Assembly (NCBI RefSeq): GCF_015169395.1
Contig: NZ_CP063458.1
Span: 6,138,001-6,202,000, forward strand
DNA length: 64,000 nt
Direction: 5' to 3'
Source: Humisphaera borealis
GTDB lineage: Bacteria; Planctomycetota; Phycisphaerae; Tepidisphaerales; Tepidisphaeraceae
Each line of letters opens with the position of its first letter. The first letter of the stretch is position 1. The position numbers and the translations under genes are program-made. Positions 28,560 to 39,235 of the stretch are shown one piece after another. Under the pieces are notes generated by a model, which did no database searches, was not told the origin of the DNA, and worked only from the letters and a program-made list of their open reading frames with translations.

Positions 28560-29321
28560 TCACTTCGCCTTCAGCCGCGGCTCAATCACCTTCACCCACA
28601 GCTTGTAGCTCTCCGGCTTCATGTGCAGGTTGTCGGAGACAAAGAGGTCGGGCTTCACTTTTCCTGTTTCGTCGAGCATCGGCGTGAAGACATCGATGAA
28701 CTCGAGGTTCGGATTCTTTGCTTCCTTGACCCACGCTTCCAGAAGGCCGTTGGCCTTCTTCTGCGTTCCAAAGAGGCTCTCGCGTTTTACGCTCGGCTTG
28801 ATTGCCAGGTAGAGAATCCGCGTCTGCGGAAGCTTGTCGTGAACGAGCTTGGCAAAGGTCTTGCAATCGTCGACGAACTGCTCGGGCGTTCGGCCTTTGC
28901 CTAAGTCGTTGTCCCCTTCGTAGAAGACGATGATCGACGGCTTCAGCGGGATGACGGCCCGGTCGACGTACTTGATTGCGTCGGGCGCACTGGATCCTCC
29001 GAAGCCGCGGTTGATCACCGGCAAATCGGGGAAGTCGGTCTTGAGGGTCTGCCATCGCTTTATGCTTGACGACCCGTAGAAAACGATGCCTCCGGGCGCA
29101 GGCAGTGATTTGCGGTCGGCAGCCTCGAAGGCTTGGATCTCCTTCTCGAACGGCTGAGTGGAAGGGGCAGTCGCCGGCTTCGTGGACGACGGTTTGGTCA
29201 GGGGTGCTGGCGAGTTCGACCCCTTGGCAGCGTCGGCGCCGGCGGATGTACCCGTCGTGCAACCCAACATACCGCCGAGCGCGGCGACGACAACGCACCT
29301 GCCGATTCGATTCATTACCAT
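28560..29321 (-). CDS. SGNH/GDSL-like hydrolase, lipoprotein
   Basis: 253 residues. The N-terminus MVMNRIGRCVVVAALGGMLGC is a lipoprotein signal with Cys21. A Ser/Thr/Pro-rich linker (STKPATAPSTQP) follows. The catalytic domain shows block I FYGSSSIKRW (nucleophile Ser), block II RGFGGSSAPD, block III FYEGDNDLGKG and block V DNLHMKPESY (catalytic Asp-x-x-His). This is the SGNH esterase fold, often an acetyl esterase on polysaccharides. It lies 133 bp downstream of a sulfatase on the same strand, so joint action on sulfated or acetylated glycans is plausible. Confidence 0.9.
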   Translation of the reverse strand: MVMNRIGRCVVVAALGGMLGCTTGTSAGADAAKGSNSPAPLTKPSSTKPATAPSTQPFEKEIQAFEAADRKSLPAPGGIVFYGSSSIKRWQTLKTDFPDLPVINRGFGGSSAPDAIKYVDRAVIPLKPSIIVFYEGDNDLGKGRTPEQFVDDCKTFAKLVHDKLPQTRILYLAIKPSVKRESLFGTQKKANGLLEAWVKEAKNPNLEFIDVFTPMLDETGKVKPDLFVSDNLHMKPESYKLWVKVIEPRLKAK

Positions 29322-29454
29322 TGAAGGTCCTCCTGAAAATCACGTCTATTCTGAACGAATGCCTCAGCCAAAGATGGACAGCATTCTGCACAGATGCAGC
29401 TCCGTGTGCGAAACAGGCCTCTGCGTATCCGTGCCAGACTGTCCCGATCTACGA

Positions 29455-30834
<1,380 letters not shown>

Positions 30835-30845
30835 CCCATCTCCTC

Positions 30846-31045
30846 TGTACTCGGAGGAGATGGCCAGGGTGAGGGGCCGAACGCCGGGCATCGTCGCCCG
30901 CCAAGGAGCTCTGTCTGCAACGTCAGAAGGGACCGGTTATTGATCAGAACGAAATCGCCCCGGTCTGTCGTCGTCGGCGATGGAAGAAATGGGGGAGTCG
31001 ACTCAGGGTCGGCCCCTCACCACAGACCTCTCCCCCGAAGTAGGG
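30846..31045. repeat. Imperfect inverted repeat upstream of the sulfatase
   Basis: The left portion (about 30846-30888, CTCGGAGGAGATGGCC and GGTGAGGGGCCGAAC) pairs with the right portion (about 31007-31045, GGTCGGCCCCTCACC and CCTCTCCCCCGAAGTA). The same GGTGAGGGGCCGA vocabulary occurs at the 10.6-10.8 kb junction. Confidence 0.7.
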
Positions 31046-31059
31046 TGGAAAGGGAGCCG

Positions 31060-34000
31060 TCACACCAGCCCGTTCGCCTTACGGATAATCCACTCCGCGG
31101 TGATCAGTCCGACGAACACCGCCAGGAACACCCAGTGGGTTGTTCGGCTGTACTTGCCGTTGGGGTTGCCGAACAGGCTGATCTGCTCGGCGGAGCTGTC
31201 GGTATAGCTCAGTTCCGGGATGTGCTCGGCAAGGATGTCGGCATACGCACCGTCGACCATCACACCGCCGCCAGCGGCGGCGATGCTGCTCAGTGCGGGG
31301 CGGTCGGCATTGATGTTCTTTTTCTCGAGGTTCAGCGTATCGACGACCTCCACGGTCAGTGATTTCTGCAACGCCTTGGTGTCGTCGGCGAGCAGTTTCT
31401 CCACCTCCGCACCCTGCAGCGTCAGTTCGACCTGTCCCGGCGGAAGATTACCGAGCGTGGCGCGATAGCGGCCCGGGGCATCGGGAATCTCGCTCATCTC
31501 GGCTTCGACAACGGCCTTGGAGTTCGGATCGATTTGCCCAGTTGCGCTCAATACGCGCGCCCGCACCTTCACCTTCAAGCCGGTCTGCGGGACGAGCTTG
31601 GTATTAACGATGCGAGCGGTAACCGAAGCCTGTTCGCCGCCGACGTATCGGGGCTTGTCGGTGCCGAAGCGGACGAACTCGCCGCCGGCCGGGAGATCGC
31701 CGGAGACGACCCACCGGATGACCTGTCCCCAGAGCCGCTCATGGTAGTTGATTCCGTTGACCTGCCGCAGCCGCCATGTGGCGTCGCCGGCGAGGTACAT
31801 CACCTGGCCCAGGCCAGCGTTCATCGTCGCCAGCAGGGCGCGCTTGCGGGCCGTCTCCAGCGCGGTAATGGCATTGGCGTCGGCAGGGTTCGTTGACGGC
31901 GTCGGGGCGGCCTGGCCGAGTGCCCGGCCGTCTTCGATCGACCAGATCACGCTCGCGCCACCTCGAGCGAGAGTGTCGTCGGTGTGCCAGTACCAGGCCA
32001 GGTTCGGATCGGTCCGGATGGTCTCCCACACCTTGCGGTTGGTCTCTTCGTCGATGCCGAACTGCGTGAGCAGATGGTTTTCGCCGTCCGGCGCGATGAC
32101 CGGGTGGTACCCGATCTTCAGGTGCTGCTGCAGTTTGCCCGGCGTCCAGTCGGGACTGGGCTCACAGGGGAACAGCGCTGACAACGGCTGGCCGGCGCCC
32201 CATGCGCCTGGCATGTTCAGGTGGCCCGAGAGGATCAGCAGCGTCGCTCCGCCGTCGGTCACTGCTTTGACGATCATTTCCTGCTGCTTTTTCGGCAGCT
32301 TCTCTGGCGGAATGTCGCCGATGACGATGAACCGCCACTGGTACCACTCCTCCTGCGTTTCAGGCAGGATCTGGAAATCCACGCGGGTGTCCTTCAGGTC
32401 GGTCGAAGGCTTTCGCGGGTCGGGGGGTTTGATGTTCTTCGACGGGTCGGTGTCCCACCCAATTCGTGCCGGTTGGAGCAGCATCGTCTGCAGCTTGATG
32501 CGATGATCTCGCTCGAAATAGTTCGTGATGTACTGGTATTCCCAACGGGGAACGTTGTCGAGATAAAGGACCGTCAGCTTGGTGTCCTTCACGTTCACCC
32601 GCACGGTCGAGTTATTGTTCACGACCACCGTCTCGCCGGGAATCTCCTTGATCTGGATACGGTAATCGTACAGGCCGGCGTCGGGGAGGTTCTCTTTCTT
32701 CTCCGTAAAGGTGATTACCTCGCGGGGGCGTTTGACGTCTATCTCCTTGGTGTCGATCAATGTGGAGGCGTCGGTCGTGCCCGGTGCGTTACCGTCGCCG
32801 CTTCGGCCGTCGGCCACTTTCAGGCGGTGCAGTTCGACGGTCGCTCGCTTACCGTCGAGGCCATCAAGCCGCAGAAGGGACGAGATCTTGATCGTGTCGC
32901 CTTTAAAGACCCAATCCGGCGCTTCGATCGTTTCGACGGCCGCATCGGGGGCGACCTTGCCCGTGCCGGTGGCAATGGAGTAGACCCGCACACCGCGCGA
33001 CGCCAACCGGCTGACGGCCTCGGCGGTGTCGGCCTCGCGGCGGTTCTGGCGGCCGTCGCCGACCATCACGACCGTCGCCGGCTCGTTCTGGCTGAGCTGA
33101 TCTTGGATCGCCTGGAGCGCGCTGGCGACATCGGTCACGGGTGCCACCGTGCGCGATAGCGCCGTTTTGACTGCCTTGCCGGCGTCGGCCTGGTCGTCGG
33201 GAATGATCGTCTGCGGCCGCTGACCGAAGCCCATGACCTTCACGGTCTGCTTGGGCATCAGCACGTCGAAGCCCGGGGCATCAGCCTTGGACTTGTCGGT
33301 GATGACCGCCTTGGCGAGCTGTGCCCGGGTCATGGTCGAGACCTTCTCGAGCGCCTCGGTTACCCGGCTGTCGTTCAGCGAGAGGATCGCCTGGTCGGCT
33401 TTATCCGCGGCGGCCTGAAGCTTGGTGGCGGCGGCTGCGAGAGTGGTGCGAGCAAGGTTCCAGTCGACGTCGTTCTGTGCTTCTTCGGGCTTCTGGCGTG
33501 TGTCGATCTTTTCGATCCCCTTGGCAACGGCGTCCACCACCGTCCGCAACTCTCGGGCAATCGTCCCGTCGTCGCCAGCGATCGGCGACTTGGAGATCGT
33601 GTCGGCGACGCCGGTGAGGAGACTGTTCCACTGCTTCAAACCGCGGACGATATCTTCGACCTGCTTGCGCTGGTCCTTCTCTGCTGCACCAGCCCGTGCG
33701 AGGGATTGGTAGTAATTGACATCGGCCCCGAGCACACTCAGCCGGATAGCCTGTCGATCGAGCGCGCCGGTGCGAACGCCTGCAGGTACCAGGCCCATTG
33801 CATCCGCCCAGCGCAACTTTTCAATCGGCGGGGCGTGGGCATCGGTCCGTTCCATCGATTCGCTCTGATCCAGCAGCAGCCAGAGTGTGCCGTTGACCTT
33901 GCCCGTCCAGGTGAAGACGCGCGCCGCGCCCAGCAGCACGAGGAACATCATGAGGATCAGCAGCGTGCGAATGGCGGTTAGCGCGAAGACGGCCTTGGCC

Positions 34001-34161
34001 GGGGCGATGCGGCGCTGGGCGCGATAGAGATAGAACGCTGCGACGATCGCGACGAGACCCAGACCGGCAAGCAGCCAGATGTTGATCTGAGCGTTGGTGG
34101 TCCAGTGCGAGTCCACGATAGGCTCGGCCTGAGAGAGGATGGGAATCAAAGCGAGTTGCAC
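31060..34161 (-). CDS. Large VWA/glutamine-amidotransferase-like membrane protein of the MoxR-Bat operon
   Basis: 1033 residues from GTG 34161 (VQLALIPIL); the open frame extends to a GTG at 34206 inside a palindrome, so the start is not certain. Membrane segments lie near the N-terminus (NIWLLAGLGLVAIVAAFYLY and TLLILMMFLVLLGAARVF). A VWA-like site follows, LWLLLDQSESM (DxSxS). A second VMVGDGRQNRREAD region and an amidotransferase-like region (LLILSGHLNMPGAWGAG) come later. The C-terminus is one membrane segment (WVFLAVFVGLITAEWII). It is fourth in the moxR-DUF58-batA-vwa operon and is inferred to act with BatA in envelope stress or metal/chaperone functions. Confidence 0.82.
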   Translation of the reverse strand: MQLALIPILSQAEPIVDSHWTTNAQINIWLLAGLGLVAIVAAFYLYRAQRRIAPAKAVFALTAIRTLLILMMFLVLLGAARVFTWTGKVNGTLWLLLDQSESMERTDAHAPPIEKLRWADAMGLVPAGVRTGALDRQAIRLSVLGADVNYYQSLARAGAAEKDQRKQVEDIVRGLKQWNSLLTGVADTISKSPIAGDDGTIARELRTVVDAVAKGIEKIDTRQKPEEAQNDVDWNLARTTLAAAATKLQAAADKADQAILSLNDSRVTEALEKVSTMTRAQLAKAVITDKSKADAPGFDVLMPKQTVKVMGFGQRPQTIIPDDQADAGKAVKTALSRTVAPVTDVASALQAIQDQLSQNEPATVVMVGDGRQNRREADTAEAVSRLASRGVRVYSIATGTGKVAPDAAVETIEAPDWVFKGDTIKISSLLRLDGLDGKRATVELHRLKVADGRSGDGNAPGTTDASTLIDTKEIDVKRPREVITFTEKKENLPDAGLYDYRIQIKEIPGETVVVNNNSTVRVNVKDTKLTVLYLDNVPRWEYQYITNYFERDHRIKLQTMLLQPARIGWDTDPSKNIKPPDPRKPSTDLKDTRVDFQILPETQEEWYQWRFIVIGDIPPEKLPKKQQEMIVKAVTDGGATLLILSGHLNMPGAWGAGQPLSALFPCEPSPDWTPGKLQQHLKIGYHPVIAPDGENHLLTQFGIDEETNRKVWETIRTDPNLAWYWHTDDTLARGGASVIWSIEDGRALGQAAPTPSTNPADANAITALETARKRALLATMNAGLGQVMYLAGDATWRLRQVNGINYHERLWGQVIRWVVSGDLPAGGEFVRFGTDKPRYVGGEQASVTARIVNTKLVPQTGLKVKVRARVLSATGQIDPNSKAVVEAEMSEIPDAPGRYRATLGNLPPGQVELTLQGAEVEKLLADDTKALQKSLTVEVVDTLNLEKKNINADRPALSSIAAAGGGVMVDGAYADILAEHIPELSYTDSSAEQISLFGNPNGKYSRTTHWVFLAVFVGLITAEWIIRKANGLV

Positions 34162-34203
34162 TAATGCCTCATTGCCTTCGTGTTGCGGACGCTCTGTCCG
34201 TGA

Positions 34204-34293
34204 CACGGGCTTCCAGCCCGTGCGTGAGTCTCAAGTGGTCGATAGGTGCAATCTTCCGACTACAACGCACCTGGCACGGGCTGGAAGCCCGTG
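34204..34293. repeat. Inverted pair of palindromes (CACGGGCT..AGCCCGTG) inside the MoxR operon
   Basis: CACGGGCTTCCAGCCCGTG at 34204-34222 and CACGGGCTGGAAGCCCGTG at 34275-34293 are exact reverse complements of each other, and each is a palindrome with a 3-nt loop. They lie between the batA-like gene and the downstream VWA gene. Confidence 0.95.
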
Positions 34294-34307
34294 CCACTGA
34301 TTGCGTC

Positions 34308-36590
34308 CTACGCCACCGTCGCCGATGCGGTCGTGCCCATTCCGGCGACCGTCTGTTGTCGCATCACTCGGTACGTCATGAACGTTTCAAACAGCAGCAC
34401 GCCGAGTACCAGTCCCGCCAGGATCGGCCAGAGCTGTGTTCCCTGGCTACCGCCGCCGACGGCAGACGCGAGTTCCGTCGGCGTGATCGTCGCCTCGAGG
34501 AACTTGTGGTCCTCACTCGCCAGCCACTTGCGGTCGGCTTCGCTCAAAGTCTCTTCCTGAAGCTCGACCGGGTCGATCCCGACGCCGTAGTACACCGGCG
34601 CCAATGCCGTCTGGTCGAACCGCAGTTCGTACCGGCCGGGCTGGTGCGTTTCCTTGAAGCGAATGATCTGCCGGCCGTCGCGAACGATCGGGCGGACCTG
34701 TTCCTTGGTGTTGTCGGGCAGCGTAATCTCGGCCTTGCCGATCGCCGGCGATGTCGGCCCCGTCCAGACGAGTGGCTGACCACTTTCGAGCCGGCGATTG
34801 GCCTGCCCCTTGGTCCAGCCGCTGGCCAGGTGATAAACAGTCGTATTCACCAGCGGCGAAAATGCCCGCATGCTCGGCCAGTTGTTCCAGCCGGTCGTGC
34901 CGTCGACCGGGCTCGTCCAGACGACGATGCGGCCGCCATTAGCGTCGATCTCCCGCTCGAACATCAGCGGGTCGCCGTTCTTCGTCGCCAGCAGCACCTT
35001 GACGTCGGGGTTCCTGGGCTTGACCGACCACCATTTGAGCGTGGTCATGCCAACGAGCACGTTGCGCTCGGGCTTGGTGAACGGGCGGAGCGTCGGATGG
35101 TCGGGGCTGATGACTTCAATGCCGGCCGACTCTTCCACCGCTTCCTGCCGGTCGCTGACGTCGAGCTGCAGCAGGTTCGAAGCCGCAAGCTGATCTCGGA
35201 TCAGCCCGCGTTCGCTGTTACGCCCCAGGATAAACCAGACGCCGTGGCCGCTGCTGGCATAGTCGCGGAGCTTGCTCTGGATCGACGTCGGCAACTGCGG
35301 AACGTCGTTGACGATCACCATCGCGTAGTCGTCCAGCGGAACACCGCTGAGCTTGCCGTCGGCGACACTGACGAAGGTCGGTTTGATCAGCGACGGACTG
35401 TCGGCGGTCGGGGCGGCCGACAGCATCGCCGCACCCAGGAACTGACTTCGCTTGAACTTGTCCAGCGTCGCCTCGTTGGCGTTGGAATCGATCCCCGCAC
35501 TGCTGAGCTGCCCGTCGATCACCAGCACCGGCAGAGTTTGCCAGACGTAGGCGCTGGCGGTGGCGGCGTTGTCGGCGTCGAGACCGTCGGGCGCGTCGAT
35601 GCGGACTTCCACCCATTGCGAGTTCGGATCAGTGAACGTGTGGTCAAACCGCAGCGTGCGCGACTCGCCCGGCTTGAGTGCCGATACCGGCTGCCGGCCG
35701 CCTTCCGTTCCGGCGACGATCAGCCGTGCGCTCACCCCCGGCATCTCAGCCGAGCCGGTATTGGTCACCGTCGCAGTGATTGTCGACGGCTGATTCTGGC
35801 CGACAAGGTCGGGCGAGATTGTCACCTCACCGATGGACAGGTTCGCCCGCTCGCCGACTGGCGTAATCGGCAGCTCGTACATCTTGATCGAAGAATCAGC
35901 CCCTTTGACGCGCTGGCCAAGGGCGGCGTTCCACGCTCCCAGATCGTTCGCCCGCCAGTTCGACTTCTGGCCGTCCGAGAGCACGATGATGGTCTTGCGC
36001 GTGTTGCGGCCCTTGCCGATGATCTCCCGCGCCTTCTGCACCGCATCAGGGATGCTGGCTGCGGTGAGGCCCGGTTTCTCCTTGCGAAGTTTATCGAGCG
36101 TTCCGGCGAAGTTGTCGCGCGGCACCGGCAGGGGGGTAAGCACGCGCGGTGCCTTCTCGGCCAGCACCACCGAAACCGTGTCCGACGACTGGAGCGCGGA
36201 CGCCTCGGTCAGTCGGGCGATCGTGGCGACGGCCTGGTCGTACACCGTCCGGTCGCCGGACAGCCGACGGGTGGAAAGCGAGTGATCGATGACAATGCCG
36301 ATATCTGTCGAAGCCTTGCCGGCAAGCGGGTTGTATTCGTTGTCTTCCCACAGCGGCTGGGCGAGCAGCGCAACCAGCAGCGCCAGCCCCGCCAGGCGAA
36401 GCAGCATGAGGAGCCAGTGGTCGACCTTCTTGCGGCGTTTCTGCTGAAGCACCGACTGCTTCAGGAACATCATGGCGCCCCAGAGCACCGGCTGCGTCCG
36501 TTGGCGGTGCAGCAGGTGGATGATGATCGGTATCGAGACCACAAGGGCCCCGGCGATCCACCAGGCGAGAGAACCGAAGAGAAAACTCAT
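34308..36590 (-). CDS. BatA-domain VWA membrane protein
   Basis: 760 residues. The N-terminus is the BatA/aerotolerance domain: a membrane segment (WWIAGALVVSIPIIIHLL), then HRQRTQPVLWGAMMFL, a basic loop and a second membrane segment (LRLAGLALLVALLAQPLW). A VWA domain (about 95-270) carries IVIDHSLSTRR (DxSxS MIDAS) and TIIVLSDGQKS. Beta-rich domains fill 270-710, and a C-terminal membrane segment (WPILAGLVLGVLLFETFMTY) anchors the end. Third gene of the operon, 214 bp after the DUF58 gene. Confidence 0.9.
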   Translation of the reverse strand: MSFLFGSLAWWIAGALVVSIPIIIHLLHRQRTQPVLWGAMMFLKQSVLQQKRRKKVDHWLLMLLRLAGLALLVALLAQPLWEDNEYNPLAGKASTDIGIVIDHSLSTRRLSGDRTVYDQAVATIARLTEASALQSSDTVSVVLAEKAPRVLTPLPVPRDNFAGTLDKLRKEKPGLTAASIPDAVQKAREIIGKGRNTRKTIIVLSDGQKSNWRANDLGAWNAALGQRVKGADSSIKMYELPITPVGERANLSIGEVTISPDLVGQNQPSTITATVTNTGSAEMPGVSARLIVAGTEGGRQPVSALKPGESRTLRFDHTFTDPNSQWVEVRIDAPDGLDADNAATASAYVWQTLPVLVIDGQLSSAGIDSNANEATLDKFKRSQFLGAAMLSAAPTADSPSLIKPTFVSVADGKLSGVPLDDYAMVIVNDVPQLPTSIQSKLRDYASSGHGVWFILGRNSERGLIRDQLAASNLLQLDVSDRQEAVEESAGIEVISPDHPTLRPFTKPERNVLVGMTTLKWWSVKPRNPDVKVLLATKNGDPLMFEREIDANGGRIVVWTSPVDGTTGWNNWPSMRAFSPLVNTTVYHLASGWTKGQANRRLESGQPLVWTGPTSPAIGKAEITLPDNTKEQVRPIVRDGRQIIRFKETHQPGRYELRFDQTALAPVYYGVGIDPVELQEETLSEADRKWLASEDHKFLEATITPTELASAVGGGSQGTQLWPILAGLVLGVLLFETFMTYRVMRQQTVAGMGTTASATVA

Positions 36591-36635
36591 GCCGTTTCCG
36601 TAGTCCCGAGTTGCAGAATGACAGCTGCGATTGAA

Positions 36636-36803
36636 TCGCGAAATGACGAATGACTAAATGCGAATGACGAATGAATGTTCAAGTGTCCAATCTCGAAACA
36701 GATGCTCGTCGTCGCCATCTTCATTTGATCATTGTCTGTTTGGTGCTTCATTCGCCATTCGAGTTTCGCCATTAGTCATTTCACGCAGTGCCGTCATTCG
36801 CCA
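36636..36803. repeat. Tandem-word imperfect hairpin (AATGACGAATG words)
   Basis: The left part 36636-36676 (CGAAATGACGAATGACTAAA..., then a second AATGACGAATG) and right part from about 36748 (CATTCGCCATTCGAG, CCATTAGTCATTTC, CATTCGCCATT) are complementary in register-slipping fashion. It lies between the DUF58 and batA-like genes in the MoxR operon and abuts the DUF58 stop codon. Confidence 0.82.
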
Positions 36804-37757
36804 TTACTTTCTTCCCATCCGCTGGGCCAAATACGTCATCAACACCTCATCGAACGGCTGGCTCGTGTTCAGCAGCAGGTGGCTCACGTGCTGCTTCGCC
36901 AGCCCGATGCGCAGCGCCTCCTGGTGCTTCTTGAGATTTTCAAGGTAGATCGCCCGCATCAGCGCCGGGTCGAGGCGGATCTTGTCGGTCGGCAATTCCA
37001 GATTCTCGAACTGGCTCCACTTGCGGAACGGGAACTCCAGCTCGTCGTTGGCCATGACTTGCAGCAGAATGACCTCGTGCCGCTTGTGCCGCAGATGGTG
37101 CATCGCCTCCATCAGCTTGTCCGGGTCTTCGAACAGGTCGGAGATGATGACGACGAGCCCGCGGCGGTCGATGCGCTCGGCGATCTCGTGCAAAATTGGC
37201 GCGATTCCCGTTTCGTTCTCGGCGTGGGTGGTATCCAGCGTGCGGAGAATCCGCATGAGCTGCGACGGCGTGCTCTTGGTCGGGATGAAGGAGCGAATCT
37301 TGGTATCGAAGGTGATCAGCCCGGCCGAGTCCTGCTGGTGCAGCACGATGTATGCCAGGCACGCGGCGACGAACTGGCCGAAGCGAAACTTGCTGAGCGG
37401 GTCTGTCGCGCCCTGGTACTTCATCGAGCCCGAGGCATCGAGCACGATGCTGCAGCGGAGGTTGGTCGTCACCTCGTACTGCTTGATGTAGTAGCGATCG
37501 GCCTTGGCGTACACCCGCCAGTCGATGCGCTTCACGTCATCGCCGGGCACGTATTGGCGGTGCTGGGCGAAGTCGAGCGCGAAGCCGACGTGGGGCGACT
37601 TGTGCATGCCCTGGACGTAACCGTCCATGACCTGCCGAGCCACCAGCTCCATCTTGCTGATCTTCTGGAGCGTGTGCGGTTCGAGCAGCGAAGACCCCGG
37701 CGACCGCACGGTCGCCGCGCGGTCGGTGGCTTCGGAAGGCTGGGTGGCGAGGGCCAT
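36804..37757 (-). CDS. DUF58 domain protein
   Basis: 317 residues. Contains the DUF58 signature HVGFALDFAQHRQYVPGDDV followed by RIDWRVYAKADRYYIKQYE (about 57-92), and a VWA-like site CSIVLDASGSMKYQG with VVIISDLFEDPDKL later. It is cytoplasmic, with no membrane segment. DUF58 proteins follow MoxR ATPases and are thought to recruit clients through the MIDAS site. The gene is second in the operon and is flanked on both sides by repeats. Confidence 0.92.
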   Translation of the reverse strand: MALATQPSEATDRAATVRSPGSSLLEPHTLQKISKMELVARQVMDGYVQGMHKSPHVGFALDFAQHRQYVPGDDVKRIDWRVYAKADRYYIKQYEVTTNLRCSIVLDASGSMKYQGATDPLSKFRFGQFVAACLAYIVLHQQDSAGLITFDTKIRSFIPTKSTPSQLMRILRTLDTTHAENETGIAPILHEIAERIDRRGLVVIISDLFEDPDKLMEAMHHLRHKRHEVILLQVMANDELEFPFRKWSQFENLELPTDKIRLDPALMRAIYLENLKKHQEALRIGLAKQHVSHLLLNTSQPFDEVLMTYLAQRMGRK

Positions 37758-37799
37758 TCAGGACACCTGAAGGAAGGGGCAGTTCTTTGAAACACAACG

Positions 37800-37892
37800 A
37801 AGAATGAAGAACATGGAATGAAGAACGGAGAATGAAGGGAAGATCAAGAGAAGCGTTCATTCCCCGTTCTTCATTCCATGTTCTTCATTCTT
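37800..37892. repeat. Tandem-word hairpin (GAAGAAC/GGAATGAA words), 37-nt arms
   Basis: Arms 37800-37836 and 37856-37892 are reverse complements with one mismatch. Each arm contains GAATGAAGAAC-type words two to three times. It lies between moxR and the DUF58 gene, so it would be transcribed within the operon. Confidence 0.95.
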
Positions 37893-37924
37893 TATTTCCA
37901 CGATCCAACGGCTACCCACCGCGG

Positions 37925-38965
37925 CTACGCTGCCTTCGTCGATTCCGTCCGCGGAATCTCCCGCACCAGCCGCTCGATGATCTTGTCGCTGGTCATGCCG
38001 GCGGCCTCGGCACTGAAGGTTGTCATGATACGGTGCCGCAGGACCGGCAGCGCCATCTTGGCGATGTCTTCGGTGGTGACGTGCACGCGGCCGTTGAGGA
38101 TCGCACGGGCCTTGCCGGCCATGATGAGATAGATGCACGCACGCGGGCCTGCACCCCACTGGACCAGCTCGTTGATGTACGCCGGCACACCGGGCTCCCC
38201 GGCGCGGGTGGCCCGCACAAGATCGCGGGCGTAGGCATACACGTGATCGGCGACCGGCACCCGCCGGACGATCTGCTGCAGTTCCATGATCGCGTTACCG
38301 TCGAGCAGGCGGCTCAGCTCGGCTTTGTAGTTCGTCGTCGCCTGCTTCATGATCTGGATCTCGTCCGCCGGCGTCGGATATTTCACGATCGTCATGAACA
38401 TGAAGCGGTCGAGCTGGGCTTCGGGCAGGGGGTAGGTGCCTTCCTGCTCGATCGGGTTCTGCGTCGCGAGGACGAAGAAGGGTTCCGGCAGCGTGTAGGT
38501 CTGTTCGCCGACGGTCACCTTGTGTTCCTGCATCGCTTCCAGCAGCGCGGCCTGCGTCTTGGGCGGGGTTCGGTTGATTTCGTCGGCCAGCACCATGTTG
38601 GCAAACAGCGGGCCCTTCACGAAGCGGAAGGCGCGCTTCCCAGTGGTGTGATCTTCTTCCAGCACGTCGGTGCCGGTGATATCGGATGGCATCAGGTCGG
38701 GCGTGAACTGCACCCGCTTGAAGCCCAGATGCAGCACTTTACTGATGGTGCTGACCAGCAGCGTTTTGGCCAGGCCCGGCACGCCAACCAGCAGCACGTG
38801 GCCGTTGCAGAACATGGCGGTCAGCACCTGCTCGACGACCTCTTCCTGGCCGACGATGACCTTCCCCAGTTCGGTCTTCATCACCCGATAGGCGCGGGCG
38901 AGCTGTTCGACGGCTTCAAGGTCATTGGTGGAGGCAGGGGCTGGCGCCGCGGGTGCATTGGCCAT
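37925..38965 (-). CDS. MoxR-family AAA+ ATPase
   Basis: 346 residues from ATG 38965 (MANAPAAPAP), preferred over the upstream open frame because the conserved part starts about 25 residues later. Walker A is LLVGVPGLAKT; Walker B is LADEINRTPPKTQAALLEAM; sensor 1 lies in LATQNPIEQEGTYPL, followed by PEAQLDRFMF. C-terminal AAA lid domain is present. MoxR ATPases act as chaperones for VWA partners. This is the first gene of the operon that continues with DUF58, BatA and VWA proteins. Confidence 0.95.
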   Translation of the reverse strand: MANAPAAPAPASTNDLEAVEQLARAYRVMKTELGKVIVGQEEVVEQVLTAMFCNGHVLLVGVPGLAKTLLVSTISKVLHLGFKRVQFTPDLMPSDITGTDVLEEDHTTGKRAFRFVKGPLFANMVLADEINRTPPKTQAALLEAMQEHKVTVGEQTYTLPEPFFVLATQNPIEQEGTYPLPEAQLDRFMFMTIVKYPTPADEIQIMKQATTNYKAELSRLLDGNAIMELQQIVRRVPVADHVYAYARDLVRATRAGEPGVPAYINELVQWGAGPRACIYLIMAGKARAILNGRVHVTTEDIAKMALPVLRHRIMTTFSAEAAGMTSDKIIERLVREIPRTESTKAA

Positions 38966-39235
38966 GGGGGGAATCTCCGGAGAATCCGATCCGCCGGGGT
39001 GAAGGGCGGATCGGTCACAGACAGGGGGTCGAAGGTTGTTGGAATCGAATGCCCGCAGGCGAACCCACCGCGCGGGCACACCTAGTACGCCGGGGTGCGC
39101 ATCGGTGTTGAAGGGACTTATCGTTCACCGCGACCCGATGCGAATTGCGATGTTCCCCGCCGGGTGCCTCGCGTTCTATCGCGAATCATGTTTCTCTACC
39201 CACCACATCCTCCGACGACTACACTAATACTCCCG

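Noticed and set aside
34164-36653. 829-codon open frame on the plus strand across the batA-like gene
   Set aside because: It is antisense to a well-supported BatA/VWA gene and its translation is Arg/Asp/His-rich without domains; a GC-rich codon-position artefact.
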